This document shows positions 1-10,178 of a DNA stretch of 64,000 nucleotides, one piece after another. Below the pieces are notes generated by a model. The model was not told the origin of the DNA, searched no databases, and worked only from the letters and a program-made list of their open reading frames with translations. Each line of letters begins with the position of its first letter. Position 1 is the first letter of the stretch. The DNA comes from Robertmurraya sp. FSL R5-0851 (GTDB taxonomy: Bacteria > Bacillota > Bacilli > Bacillales > Cytobacillaceae): assembly GCF_038002965.1 (NCBI RefSeq), contig NZ_JBBOOE010000002.1, forward strand, positions 248,001-312,000, given 5' to 3'. The translations under genes and the position numbers were made by a program.

Positions 1-20
1 ATGGGCTGAAGAAGAGGACT

Positions 21-566
21 ATGGAGATCAATATACAGAAGATTAGAAGCCTTTTAGGCAAAGTAGGAGTATTAGATAATAATATCCTAAATGATTTCAC
101 AGAACTTCAATGTATATCTTTAATTAATAAAGTTTTTGTAAAAGTCTATATTCCCCAAAGTATACTGGATCGTGAAGCAATACTTGAAACCATTCAATCT
201 AATATGGAGTGGTTGGAGTACCAACCAACCGCCTTAGAACAATTCGAATCCTTTGAGTTCTTATCGAGAATATTGGATGAAAAGCCGGCTCTTTCTGAAT
301 ATGATGCCGAATGTATTGCTATTGCAAGGGAAAAAATGATTTACTGTACATCAAATGAAAAAAGAGTCATGAGTATTTGTCAAGAATATGAAATCGAATG
401 TACAGGGACGGTGGGAATACTTTGTTGTGCATTCGAGCACGGACTTATCAGTAAGGGAGAATTCCATCGTTTAGTAAAAAAATTGTTCTCTCCGGAATGC
501 TCAGCTTATTTAGGGCGTAAAGTAAAGCATGCCTTATTTTCTTACTTTAAAATAAAAGAGTCATAA
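21..566 (+). CDS. PIN-domain (DUF3368-like) predicted ribonuclease, VapC-like
   Basis: A 181-aa protein resembling the DUF3368 group of PIN-domain proteins, which are usually the ribonuclease toxin of type II toxin-antitoxin pairs. Visible features are an acidic stretch SEYDAECIAIA around residues 92-102, then TSNEKRV, then the C-terminal GTVGIL block that is typical of this group. The ATG at 21 follows GAAGAGG at a good distance. A partner antitoxin would lie just upstream, outside the window: the first bases look like the end of another gene ending in TGA. A hairpin terminator follows at 616-643. The family assignment is by motif recognition; toxicity is inferred, not shown. Confidence 0.6.
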   Translation: MEINIQKIRSLLGKVGVLDNNILNDFTELQCISLINKVFVKVYIPQSILDREAILETIQSNMEWLEYQPTALEQFESFEFLSRILDEKPALSEYDAECIAIAREKMIYCTSNEKRVMSICQEYEIECTGTVGILCCAFEHGLISKGEFHRLVKKLFSPECSAYLGRKVKHALFSYFKIKES

Positions 567-615
567 AGAAGGATTTCAGTAGCGAAGAATATAAATGAAG
601 TAAGTTAGGTAGAAA

Positions 616-643
616 AGGACCATGAAAGTGGTCCGTTTTTTTT
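616..643 (+). terminator. Rho-independent terminator after PIN-domain gene
   Basis: GGACC (617-621) pairs with GGTCC (630-634) and is followed by a run of eight or more T. It would end transcription of the PIN-domain gene. Confidence 0.7.
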
Positions 644-892
644 CACATATATGCTTTAGTTTATACTTCGACAGAGTTCTCTTTGAATTCAACTATTTGA
701 TAATACTTACATTACGAATTATCGAAGAAAGATAGATTTTCGAAACCTGATTCCATTGTTTACTTTGATTTGCTTTGACAAGAGCATCTAAAGTTTATAC
801 TATATTTTTAACAGAACCCACCACGCCTCTTAACAATGCGGACCAAGGTGGGTCATTTTTTATCCATTTAGATTTATAATTGTATTTTGGAG
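644..892. other. Intergenic stretch with a second hairpin
   Basis: No gene is visible. Near its end ACCCACC pairs with GGTGGGT about 30 bases later, followed by CATTTTTTAT, which looks like a plus-strand terminator with a long loop (about 815-862). On the minus strand it lies just beyond the recombinase stop. Confidence 0.4.
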
Positions 893-2017
893 TTATTTTC
901 TAGTAGATTCAATGTGATCTATGACTTTTTTACTTTCCTCAATAGATAAGTTTGTATACTTGGTAGTTGTTTCAAATGAACTGTGGCCCAGTTGGTCTCT
1001 CAATAAAACTGCTCCACCACCTTTACGAACCCATTCGCTTGCAAAGGAGTGACGAAATTTATGCGGACTTAAAGCTTTTCCAATTTCAAATTCTTCATTT
1101 GAATTAAAGGCCCGGGTGTATTTCTCCACAAGACTCTGAATAGCTCGGACAGATATAGGTTGAGCAGCCCCTTTATATTTAGCCAAAAATACGTAAGGTT
1201 CATTGTTTTGAGGTTTATATCGCTCTTGTCTAACACGTAAGTATTCCTTTAAATCATTCATGGCAGAAGGGAGGACTAATACTGTATCCGCCTTGTTTCC
1301 TTTGCGGACAATATCAATCTGCTCTTTTTGAAAATCAATAGAGTGAAGGGTGAGGCTAGCAATTTCACTTACCCGAACACCGCTGCCTAACATCATACTA
1401 ATAAGAGCAATGTCACGTTCCTTATCTCTTAGAAAGAGAGATTTCTTCTTTGATTCCAGATTCTTCTCATATCCGTTCTTCAAATAATTTAAAAATTCCG
1501 TAATCTCGTCGTCTCCTAATATTACTGAACTTATTTTCCTTGCACGGTTGCTAGCGGTTGCTTTTTCTTTACCTACAACTATTTTCTTAAATACGTTTCT
1601 ATAAAAATAACATTCACCATTTTCATCTTCAGTTTCCGTTGTTAAATAGTTAAATAAAGATTTAAGAGCGCTTATATTCCGATGAACTGACTGCTCTGAA
1701 CGCTTTTTAATTACATTTTCGCGTTCACTGATGTTTTCTTCTTCCAATAATTCCTTATAATATTCCACGTTCTCTTTGCTAAGTATCTCTAAAATAGAGA
1801 GTGGTGTGTCCTTAATGTGATTTACTTGAGTTAAACCTTCCGACTTCAGCCATTCAAAGAACTTTTGAAAGTCGTGAACATAGCCAAGGAGAGTAGAAAC
1901 AGAAAATTTCGCTCGTTTTTTTGCACGGATGTACTCAATAACATATTCCGGCATATCAACCAATTTACTTTCTAAGCGTTTTTCGTGCATTAATTTTTCA
2001 CGAGAAGGACCAGCCAT
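893..2017 (-). CDS. Tyrosine recombinase, XerS-like
   Basis: A 374-aa tyrosine recombinase. The N-terminal SAM-like DNA-binding domain covers roughly residues 20-150. The catalytic domain shows Arg in GSGVRVSEIA, HKFRHSFA (the H-x-x-R box), LGHSSFETT and the nucleophile region KYTNLS near the C terminus. The length and the N terminus (DMPEYVIEYIRAKK) resemble XerS-type recombinases, common on Bacillus plasmids and used in dimer resolution or integration. A degraded relative of the same type lies at 5288-5990. Upstream, TATGCGT and ACGCATA (2056-2083) form an inverted repeat that may be its operator or a recombination site. Confidence 0.88.
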   Translation of the reverse strand: MAGPSREKLMHEKRLESKLVDMPEYVIEYIRAKKRAKFSVSTLLGYVHDFQKFFEWLKSEGLTQVNHIKDTPLSILEILSKENVEYYKELLEEENISERENVIKKRSEQSVHRNISALKSLFNYLTTETEDENGECYFYRNVFKKIVVGKEKATASNRARKISSVILGDDEITEFLNYLKNGYEKNLESKKKSLFLRDKERDIALISMMLGSGVRVSEIASLTLHSIDFQKEQIDIVRKGNKADTVLVLPSAMNDLKEYLRVRQERYKPQNNEPYVFLAKYKGAAQPISVRAIQSLVEKYTRAFNSNEEFEIGKALSPHKFRHSFASEWVRKGGGAVLLRDQLGHSSFETTTKYTNLSIEESKKVIDHIESTRK

Positions 2018-2055
2018 TATACATCATCACCTTATTTGTCGGATTTTGTCGAAAG

Positions 2056-2083
2056 TATGCGTGAAATCCAATCTTTACGCATA
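2056..2083. repeat. Inverted repeat upstream of the XerS-like gene
   Basis: TATGCGT (2056-2062) and ACGCATA (2077-2083) form 7-bp arms separated by 14 bases, about 40 bases upstream of the recombinase start. It could be an operator or part of a recombination site. Confidence 0.35.
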
Positions 2084-2189
2084 GTTAACCATAATTTATT
2101 TATTGTCAACTAAATGAAAGTTATCCATTACTAAGAGGAAGTCTAATAACAAATTCAATAGTGAAAGAAAAAATTTCGAAAATAAAGTA

Positions 2190-2378
2190 TTAGTTACTTA
2201 TAAAAGTATTTCTTCCATACCCAGTTAATTGATCTCTATAACCTTGTAGTAAGCGTAGTTTTGCATTAGTGTAGCCCATGTTTTCCCTTAATTCCTTAGT
2301 TGTGATTAAAGGGTTTTCTAATAGAATCTTTTGAACCTTGCTTAGCTCATTAATATCGTAATTTGTTTTATGAACCAT
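2190..2378 (-). CDS. Small hypothetical protein, helix-turn-helix-like
   Basis: A 62-aa product. The middle (LLENPLITTKELRENMGY) has the look of a short winged-helix or HTH segment: a helix, a turn with TT, and a second helix, but it is too short for firm assignment. It lies 39 bases downstream of the DUF3800 gene on the same strand, so they may be cotranscribed. A GGAGAG with the palindrome GGAGAGCATCTCTCC precedes the ATG. Function unknown. Confidence 0.4.
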   Translation of the reverse strand: MVHKTNYDINELSKVQKILLENPLITTKELRENMGYTNAKLRLLQGYRDQLTGYGRNTFISN

Positions 2379-2417
2379 AAAAGGGGAGAGATGCTCTCCA
2401 ATATTAATAGGAGCTAA

Positions 2418-3155
2418 CTACTCACTACCTGTCCACTCTAATAATCTAATCTGTTTTTGAAACTTTAATAGGTTATCTTGTTCAATCAAAAACCTATAAA
2501 TAAGGTCACTTTTTATAGCAGCTATATCTGTATCCTCCATATAACTTTTCTCAAGTAAGAAAACTACAATTCCCATAAATGTGTCTATTATTTGAAGAGG
2601 GATGGACTTCTTCGAGTCTTGAGAGATGGCTTTAAGGATTCGATAATTCTTATTTCTGTAGGCAGAATGGGCATTCATTTGTTCGACTAGCTTTTCATTT
2701 AATTTAATTCGATCGTATTCATCGTTTTTATCGATTTTTATTTTTACCTGTACTAATTGAATTGCATGGTCTAAGTGGGATAAATCTCTGGTCAGGCCAT
2801 AAGATAGCCTTTCTGGGATCTTTATGTAGAATAAATTACGCAATTCTTGTGTACTTAATCCTATTTTGGCGGCCGAGGCAAGAGCATCCTGGTTATTTAC
2901 AATTAGAATGTTAATTCTCATATTCTCATTAATGGCTGTATGTAAGGCTTGGAAATACTTTTTTATATGACGGTCTTTAGTGTATTCAGTAAAGTGTAGC
3001 TCGCTTTTAGATCCACTGCTTTTAAATATTTTGCGTATCTTTTCAACGATGACCGCTAATGAAGTGTCTAACTCACCATAAGCTCCATAATATGAATACT
3101 GCTTATTGAATTGATCAATTTTATTAGATTCGTCGAAATAAATTAAATAGTTCAT
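2418..3155 (-). CDS. DUF3800-domain protein
   Basis: About 245 aa from the ATG at 3155, chosen because GGAG sits 7 bases upstream; an upstream TTG (3167) gives a slightly longer form. The N terminus LIYFDESN and the later IIDTFMGIVVFLLEK are characteristic of DUF3800, a family with a predicted RNase H-like fold that is frequent in mobile and defence regions and has no settled function. The acidic residues D and E of YFDES and the D of IIDTF are the likely metal ligands. Two tandem hairpin repeats lie 73 bases upstream on the transcript side, which is notable because structured RNAs upstream of DUF3800 genes are a recognised association. Confidence 0.75.
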   Translation of the reverse strand: MNYLIYFDESNKIDQFNKQYSYYGAYGELDTSLAVIVEKIRKIFKSSGSKSELHFTEYTKDRHIKKYFQALHTAINENMRINILIVNNQDALASAAKIGLSTQELRNLFYIKIPERLSYGLTRDLSHLDHAIQLVQVKIKIDKNDEYDRIKLNEKLVEQMNAHSAYRNKNYRILKAISQDSKKSIPLQIIDTFMGIVVFLLEKSYMEDTDIAAIKSDLIYRFLIEQDNLLKFQKQIRLLEWTGSE

Positions 3156-3227
3156 AGGCGTCTCCAATATGACATTAGGTTGTTTTGGTTGACTAAAAGA
3201 ATATTAATAGGTAATATATTTAAGTAA

Positions 3228-3323
3228 GTTGTATCTGTTTCCCCGCTACCGATTACTGTAGGGCTGCACTACAACCTTGTATTAGTTTTTCCCCGCTACC
3301 GTTTATTACAGAGCTGAACTAAT
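3228..3323 (-). ncRNA. Two tandem hairpin repeats upstream of DUF3800 gene
   Basis: CCCCGCTACCG recurs exactly 50 bases apart (3241 and 3291) with about 30 bases of similar flank. Read on the minus strand each copy is closed by its own stem: GTTGTA/TACAAC for 3228-3275 and ATTAGTT/AACTAAT for 3281-3323. The stems differ in sequence but both pair, so the differences are compensatory. The shared minus-strand core CGGTAGCGGGGAAA sits 3' in each hairpin. This fits the known DUF3800-associated RNA motifs; assignment to a particular motif was not possible by eye. Confidence 0.6.
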
Positions 3324-3344
3324 CGACATACTTATAAATGTACT

Positions 3345-3380
3345 AAGAGACTAGAATTAATGATTTCTAGTCTCTTTTAT
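3345..3380 (+). terminator. Strong hairpin with T-run
   Basis: AGAGACTAGAA pairs with TTCTAGTCTCT across a short AT-rich loop, followed by TTTTATTATA. No plus-strand gene precedes it, so it may end an unseen transcript or insulate the DUF3800 region. Confidence 0.5.
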
Positions 3381-3763
3381 TATATCAAACAGATGTTCTA
3401 TATGTCTATTTCCAACTGTGCATTAAATTACGATTTAACGCGAAGTTACTATGTGACTACTCATAAAAATTGAAGCCTGCGTGATTAATCACCGACTTGG
3501 AAGCACTTATAGATGAATATGTAGAAGATATTGATTTTCCGCACATTATCTTCCTCCAAACTACAATGAACTCCTTACTTTCATAAAAACTAGAAAAATG
3601 AATTCTTAACATACTGCCTCTCGACGTTAATTATATTTAACAAGCTACATCCAGTTTACGACAAGAATTATTATAAAACAATAATTCATAGTAATAGCAT
3701 TGTAAAGAACGTTTGTTCTGTAACGAAAAATAAAATGGTGATTTCGGATTAACCCCCGAATTT
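3381..3763. other. Intergenic remnant
   Basis: AT-rich sequence between the DUF3800 locus and the IS3-family element. One short open stretch near 3500 (reading TDLEALIDEYVEDIDFP) looks like decayed coding sequence, but nothing complete is present. Confidence 0.3.
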
Positions 3764-3978
3764 TGGACAATAACTCTCTTATTCTTTCATTTCCTCAGTT
3801 TTTTATTTTATAGATTTCTTTCATTATTCTTCAAAAAGGCCATGTTGCTTGACATGGAGCCTCTGCGGGCATGATTCTCCTGCCAAGAAGCCAGCTGTTT
3901 TACAACATTGGCATCGCCGAACGAGGCTATCATGCCCGCCACTCCAAATCAAGCTGATGCTTTGAATGAATACATCCA

Positions 3979-4851
3979 TTACACCCGAACCTCCTTGATC
4001 ACCAATGAATCTTGTTTTTGATAGAATTCCTTTGGTGACAAATCTAGTATACTAGAATGCATACGTCTCTCGTTGTAGAACTCCATAAAATTCATGACTT
4101 CTTGATATGCTTCTGTGTAGGTTTCAAACTGCCATCTGGATAGGCAATCGTCCTCAAAAATGCGATGGAAAGACTCAATATGAGCATTCATATTTGGTGT
4201 TCTTGGTGGAATTCTTTCGTGCTCAATTTTGGAATCTTCACAAAACTTTTCAAAAGTATGGGAAATAAACTGCGGTCCATTGTCTGTTCGGATTACAGGT
4301 TTTTCCAATTCGTCATATTGTTGGCGTTTTAATAATGCCCTTTTCAGTGTCTGTTTGACATCATCTCCAGTGCAGCTTAATCCCATATGATAGGTAATGA
4401 TGCCCCTGTCATAAACATCGATGATGGACATGACAAAGAAAAAGCGATCCTCACCTTCGATAAAGCCATATTTAATGTCAGCTTCCCATAGCTGATTAGA
4501 TCTTGTAATAATGCGATTTCTTGCTAGTTTCCTAGGGTATGAGACTTTCTTTTGGCGCTGTGGGCGTAAGATGCCCAATTCTTTACAAATCCGGTATACT
4601 TTTTTCTTGTTAATTTTAAGTTTGTATTTTCGCCTTAAGACCTTAGTGAGTTTGCGATAACCATAGTTATAGCAATCACCGGCAATCTCTTCTAGTAGAA
4701 ATTCTTTAATCTGTTCGTCTGATATCTTTTGACCGTCCTCTTGGATCGAATAACCTGGTGCTGGACGTCCCTCACTTACTTTTTTCTCCTCAACACGATA
4801 ATTCTTTTGATAGTAGTATGTGGATCGAGGAATACCTATGATTTTAAGCAC
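3979..4851 (-). CDS. IS3-family transposase OrfB (DDE integrase domain)
   Basis: The catalytic half of an IS3-type transposase, 290 aa as an independent reading. The DDE triad is visible as WEADIKYG, RTDNGPQF and NAHIESFH, followed by the usual YNERRMHSS block. The true product is probably the OrfAB fusion: the frame is open further upstream and joins OrfA through a -1 shift at the A6G run at 4923-4929, giving residues EKPSLAEKHEVANKW before the OrfB domain. Confidence 0.9.
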   Translation of the reverse strand: MLKIIGIPRSTYYYQKNYRVEEKKVSEGRPAPGYSIQEDGQKISDEQIKEFLLEEIAGDCYNYGYRKLTKVLRRKYKLKINKKKVYRICKELGILRPQRQKKVSYPRKLARNRIITRSNQLWEADIKYGFIEGEDRFFFVMSIIDVYDRGIITYHMGLSCTGDDVKQTLKRALLKRQQYDELEKPVIRTDNGPQFISHTFEKFCEDSKIEHERIPPRTPNMNAHIESFHRIFEDDCLSRWQFETYTEAYQEVMNFMEFYNERRMHSSILDLSPKEFYQKQDSLVIKEVRV

Positions 4852-4889
4852 CTTTGAAATCGAGTAGCCTTTTTGAATCCATTTGTTAG

Positions 4890-5201
4890 CTACTTCATGC
4901 TTTTCAGCAAGTGAGGGTTTTTCTTTTTTATAAGATCCCTCAGGATCGCTATTTCAAGGTCTTTTTCACCTAATAACATTTTAAGTTTTTCATTTTCTTT
5001 GGATAATTCTTTGGAGTCTATATCTGGCAGCACAGCCACATCTACTTCACCAAATTTACCATCTTTGTATTCACGAACCCAGCGACTAACCATATTGGGA
5101 TTCAGATCATACCGGCGAGCTACAAGGGTATTCTTCCCTGTGTCTTGGGCTTCCTTGATGACTTGTAATTTAAATTCTTTAGAATGTTTTATTCGTTTCA
5201 T
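4890..5201 (-). CDS. IS3-family transposase OrfA (HTH)
   Basis: A 103-aa OrfA with an N-terminal helix-turn-helix (EFKLQVIKEAQDTG then ARRYDLNPNMVSRW) and a C-terminal leucine-zipper-like helix (residues 60-95) used for multimerisation. Its 3' part carries AAAAAAG at 4929-4923 on the minus strand, the standard slippery site for programmed -1 frameshifting into OrfB. It lies just inside the right terminal repeat. Confidence 0.88.
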   Translation of the reverse strand: MKRIKHSKEFKLQVIKEAQDTGKNTLVARRYDLNPNMVSRWVREYKDGKFGEVDVAVLPDIDSKELSKENEKLKMLLGEKDLEIAILRDLIKKKNPHLLKSMK

Positions 5202-5287
5202 GATGTCAGCCTCCTTGGTACATTAAGCAGTATAATAAATATTACTCTTATTGTCCAAGTTCATTTTGGGGCTTATGAGATTTATTT

Positions 5288-5990
5288 ATGGCAATATCAG
5301 AGCAATATGAAAATTACGAAAGTCGTTTGGAACTCCTTTTAAAAGAAATGCCATACTATGTAGTTAACTATGTTCGACGCTTAACAAGATATCCGCTCCC
5401 CCCTAACTCTATTTAACTAGGTAAGGGATTTAGAGATTTCTTTAATTGGTTAAAAGCTGAAGGCATTGCTAAGTGTGAATCCATTAAGGATATTCCCCCT
5501 ACTACACTTGAGAATATTACTCTGGAAGAAGCAAGAAACTAATTCAAATTCGTTTCAAGAAAAATTACAGAGTATTTATAAATGAAAATGAAACAAAAGA
5601 AATCCATCCTAAAACAGTTAATAGTCAAAAGTCTTCCCTTCGATCTCTTTAGAAGTAGTTACTGAAGCCTTTAATGAGTTTGCAAAAACCTTACTTAAAA
5701 ATATTTATTGGGGATAAAGAACCGGAGTTTTTAGATTAATAAAGACAGATTATGAAGTCTCCCTCACACCTGCTGAATTAAAATATTTTATTAGTATCCT
5801 TTCCCTATTTTTAGAAGCGGAATCCATGTTAATGAGCTATCTAATCTACGCGTCAAAGACTTGGATTTTTCATCAAGTGAAAGAGTAAATATCATTCGCA
5901 TCAAAGATAAACGTTTCTTTACCTGGTTTTGGGTAAACTCTATCTTCCTCCAGCATTTAGGCGGCTGCCTAACTACTTGCTACAAGGTCC
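5288..5990 (+). pseudogene. Degraded XerS-like tyrosine recombinase
   Basis: Starts at ATG 5288 and reads MAISEQYENYESRLELLLKE then MPYYVVNYVRR, clearly related to the N terminus of XerS-type recombinases and to the intact gene at 893-2017. An in-frame TAA and several frameshifts follow. Recognisable fragments continue: RDFFNWLKAEG, IKDIPPTTLENI, and the catalytic-domain start HVNELSNLRVKDLDFSS near 5835-5880. The end of the gene is lost. The IS3-family element sits directly upstream and may have removed its promoter. Confidence 0.7.
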
Positions 5991-6444
5991 CCTTCATAAA
6001 CAAATTTAATTACCCATTTCCAGCGAGAGTCGTCAAATCCAATATTATTCCATCCTTCTACTTTTCCCTCAAGACGCGTATCATATACTTCACCTTAATT
6101 TAATCAATAAGCTGTACTGGCCCCTCTGTTGATTCCAATAGAATTCCTCGGAAGTAATGACCTCGTGTGGTAATAAGTTCTCGAATTTTATATTGCCGAG
6201 TGGTTTTAGGTGTTTTTATAGAAGTTTATTAAGAAATTGTAAAGAGAAAAACTAGAAAATATAAAACACTAGGATAAATCACCTAATATTTTAGTCTATA
6301 TATTAAAAAAGAGCTTTTTTTATGAAAAACAGTTCCTTTTTACTAAAGTTGTAAATTTACAAAACTAGCAAGCAAGCTTAATAGTAGCTTCATATTCATT
6401 ACATAACATATACCATGTAATTATAAATAAGAGGAGGAAATTTG
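5991..6444. other. Upstream region of alkaline phosphatase 1
   Basis: No gene is visible in these 450 bases. Remnant sequence fades out near 6100. An AT-rich part with TGTAAA-type hexamers around 6238 and 6350 (the second a TTGTAAATTTACAA palindrome) could hold the promoter and PhoP-type sites, but no clean tandem box is seen. GAGGAGG at 6431-6437 is the ribosome binding site of the phosphatase. Confidence 0.35.
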
Positions 6445-7842
6445 ATGTTTAATAAATCATTTAAGAAGAAGTTCATTCCGTTTGCAGCCGTCACAACGTT
6501 GGCGCTAACAAGTTTAGTAGGATCATTTTCCACAACTGAGGTAGAGGCAAAATCTACAAACAACAATGCTGAAATCAAAAATGTTATTTTCTTAATTGGA
6601 GATGGAATGGGAGTTTCCTATACGTCTGCTTATCGATATATGACTGACAGCGACAATTCTAAACTTGTAGGAAAATCAGCATTCGATAATTATCTCGTTG
6701 GGCAACAAATGACATATCCCGAGGACCCTAAACAAAACGTAACAGATTCAGCATCTGCAGCAACTGCTATGTCTGCAGGTATTAAAACGTACAATAATGC
6801 AATTGCAGTGGACAATGATGGTTCAGAAGTAAAAACTGTATTAGAATCAGCAAAAGAAAGCGGCAAAGCTACTGGTTTAGTGGCAACTTCTGAAATTACC
6901 CACGCTACACCAGCATCATTCGGTTCTCATGATGAGAGTAGAAAAAATATGAATGCTATTGCAGATGATTATTTTGATGATTTAATTAATGGGAAGCAAA
7001 AGGTAGACGTTTTACTTGGTGGTGGTACAAGCCTATTTGATCGTCCAGATCGTGATTTAACAGCAGAATTCCAAGAAGCTGGATATAGCTATGTAACGAA
7101 CAAGGAAGACCTATTAAAAGATACAAATGATAGAATCCTAGGATTGTTTGCGGAAGGTGGACTTCCGAAGATGATTGACCGTACAGAAGACGTACCTTCA
7201 TTAGAAGAGATGACAAATACAGCAATTGATCGTTTATCAAAAGATAAAGATGGTTTCTTCCTAATGATTGAAGGAAGCCAAATCGACTGGGCTGGCCATG
7301 ATAACGACATCGTTGGTGCGATGAGTGAAATGGAAGACTTTGAAAAAGCATTTAAAGCAGCTATTGAGTTTGCAAAAAAGGATAAGCATACATTAGTAGT
7401 AGCTACAGCTGACCACTCAACTGGTGGATACTCAATTGGTGCTGACGGAATCTACAACTGGTTCGGTGAGCCAATTAAAGCAGCTAAGCGCACTCCTGAC
7501 GTTATGGCAGCTGAAATTTCATCAGGGGCTGGTGTAAGAGAAACATTGACAAAGTATATTGACCAAAACATTCTTGCTTTAACAAATGCTGAAATTACTT
7601 CGGTAGAGGCTGCTGTTTCAAAAGGTACTGTAGAAATTGATAATGCAATCGAAAACATCTTTAACAAACGTTCTCACACTGGTTGGACAACTGGTGGACA
7701 TACAGGGGAAGACGTTCCTGTTTATGCATATGGCCCAGCTAGTGATCGATTTGCAGGTCAAATCGACAACACCGATCATGCGAAAATCATCTTTGACTTA
7801 TTAGAAAAAGGAAAAAACAAGACAGTTATTAACGATAAATAA
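6445..7842 (+). CDS. Secreted alkaline phosphatase (copy 1)
   Basis: About 465 aa, PhoA-type alkaline phosphatase exported by Sec to release phosphate from esters. A signal peptide of about 30 residues (KKKFIPFAAVTTLALTSLVG) ends near VEAKS. Catalytic and metal motifs are IGDGMG (zinc/magnesium Asp), DSASAATAMSAG with the nucleophile Ser, TADHSTGG and the C-terminal HTGEDVPVYA. The start is ATG 6445, 7 bases after GGAGG; TTG 6442 is in frame but less well placed. It is followed by a terminator and then a lipoprotein. The pair has a paralogue at 36278-38388. Confidence 0.93.
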   Translation: MFNKSFKKKFIPFAAVTTLALTSLVGSFSTTEVEAKSTNNNAEIKNVIFLIGDGMGVSYTSAYRYMTDSDNSKLVGKSAFDNYLVGQQMTYPEDPKQNVTDSASAATAMSAGIKTYNNAIAVDNDGSEVKTVLESAKESGKATGLVATSEITHATPASFGSHDESRKNMNAIADDYFDDLINGKQKVDVLLGGGTSLFDRPDRDLTAEFQEAGYSYVTNKEDLLKDTNDRILGLFAEGGLPKMIDRTEDVPSLEEMTNTAIDRLSKDKDGFFLMIEGSQIDWAGHDNDIVGAMSEMEDFEKAFKAAIEFAKKDKHTLVVATADHSTGGYSIGADGIYNWFGEPIKAAKRTPDVMAAEISSGAGVRETLTKYIDQNILALTNAEITSVEAAVSKGTVEIDNAIENIFNKRSHTGWTTGGHTGEDVPVYAYGPASDRFAGQIDNTDHAKIIFDLLEKGKNKTVINDK

Positions 7843-7855
7843 AGAATAGAAAAGA

Positions 7856-7888
7856 ATCCCGTTGGAAGGCAACGGGTTCTTTTTCTTC
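7856..7888 (+). terminator. Terminator after alkaline phosphatase 1
   Basis: CCCGTTG (7858-7864) pairs with CAACGGG (7870-7876) followed by TTCTTTTTCTT. Confidence 0.75.
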
Positions 7889-7901
7889 AAAGGAGACTAC
7901 T

Positions 7902-8561
7902 ATGAAAAAAATTACTATAGCATTCATTCTCTTACTTTTAATTGTGATGACAGCTTGTAATAACGAAACGAAGTTAAGCGAAGCCAAAGTTACAGCTACA
8001 GAAACTGCAACAGCCAAGCAATCAGCTAAAGGGACAACTGAATATGCTCCAAACCCTCAGGTACCAGATGATCGTGAACTTGATGAAATTGGCGAGGTAC
8101 TTTCAGACCGTAAAGGGGAAATCACCCTTCTAAATCAGCTTACACCAAATGAAACCGTTAATCTTGGACCCATTCAGTTGGTAGTAAAAGAAGTCAAGAC
8201 GATTCACCTGCGTCCTGACTATGGAATGATTGATTATTTCCACGTGTTAACTCATGATGAAGAATTTGATTTCGTAAAGGTATTCTTTGAAGTAACTAAC
8301 ACATCAAACGAAAAAGTAAACTTTGGTCCTGTTGCACTTGTTGAAACAAGTGAGGGTGAAAAGGTCACATGGGAAAAAGATATTTACCTAGACGAATTAC
8401 ACGGTGTATATGCTCCTGGTGAAAAGAAGCAGGGGAATGTTGGCTTTATCTTAGAAAACTCAAACATCCAGTCGTTTAAACTACTTACAAGCGATGTGTT
8501 TGATCAAAAAGAGAATTTAATCCAAAAAGGTCAGGAATTAGAATTTCAATTTAACCAGTGA
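7902..8561 (+). CDS. Lipoprotein with DUF4352-like domain (copy 1)
   Basis: A 219-aa secreted lipoprotein. The signal sequence MKKITIAFILLLLIVMTAC ends in a lipobox with the lipidated Cys at 19. After a low-complexity linker, residues 85-215 resemble the immunoglobulin-like DUF4352 fold (FDFVKVFFEVTNTSNEKVNF). AAGGAG precedes the ATG. It follows the phosphatase by 60 bases with a terminator in between, so it may be expressed at a lower level by read-through. The same gene order recurs at 37714-38388. Role unknown; an accessory function for the phosphatase is inferred only from the repeated pairing. Confidence 0.75.
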   Translation: MKKITIAFILLLLIVMTACNNETKLSEAKVTATETATAKQSAKGTTEYAPNPQVPDDRELDEIGEVLSDRKGEITLLNQLTPNETVNLGPIQLVVKEVKTIHLRPDYGMIDYFHVLTHDEEFDFVKVFFEVTNTSNEKVNFGPVALVETSEGEKVTWEKDIYLDELHGVYAPGEKKQGNVGFILENSNIQSFKLLTSDVFDQKENLIQKGQELEFQFNQ

Positions 8562-8588
8562 AGCCACTCGTAGGAGTGGTTTTTTAAT
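8562..8588 (+). terminator. Terminator after lipoprotein 1
   Basis: CCACTC (8564-8569) pairs with GAGTGG (8574-8579), followed by TTTTTT. Confidence 0.75.
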
Positions 8589-8714
8589 TAATAGAACATT
8601 GGGGGGAAAACAACAAACGTGACGTTAGCTCTAAAAGTGTCTGAATATCTTCCTAATATAAAGATACATTGACAATAAAGAACTTTAAGTGCATTTTTTC
8701 ACAAAGTATATTAA

Positions 8715-8746
8715 CAAAAAAGAATCCGCAAAGTTTACCTTTGCGG
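8715..8746 (-). terminator. Terminator of the arsenic operon
   Basis: CCGCAAAG (8726-8733) and CTTTGCGG (8739-8746) form an 8-bp stem; on the minus strand it is followed by ATTCTTTTTTG. It ends the operon just after trxB. Confidence 0.8.
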
Positions 8747-8753
8747 CTAAGTA

Positions 8754-10165
<1,412 letters not shown>

Positions 10166-10178
10166 TTTTGTATCCTCC

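Larger units (their letters stand above)
3764..5257 (-). mobile_element. IS3-family insertion sequence
   Basis: An element of about 1494 bp with terminal inverted repeats starting TGGACAATAA: left at 3764, right as TTATTGTCCA ending at 5257. It holds orfA and orfB on the minus strand with a slippery A6G run for -1 frameshifting. No clear target duplication is visible at either side, so one flank may have been rearranged. A non-coding 200-bp tail (3785-3978) lies after orfB and contains 11-bp inverted arms at 3865-3875 and 3929-3939. Confidence 0.85.

Noticed and set aside
3231..3320. Short CRISPR array
   Set aside because: Only two units, imperfect repeats, and the intervening sequences pair with the repeats; better explained as hairpin RNA.
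5861..6103. An 80-codon plus-strand frame
   Set aside because: It is a shifted reading through the degraded xerS-like pseudogene.
6986..7351. Open frames on the minus strand across the phosphatase gene
   Set aside because: They are shadows of the well-conserved phosphatase reading frame and have no family features.
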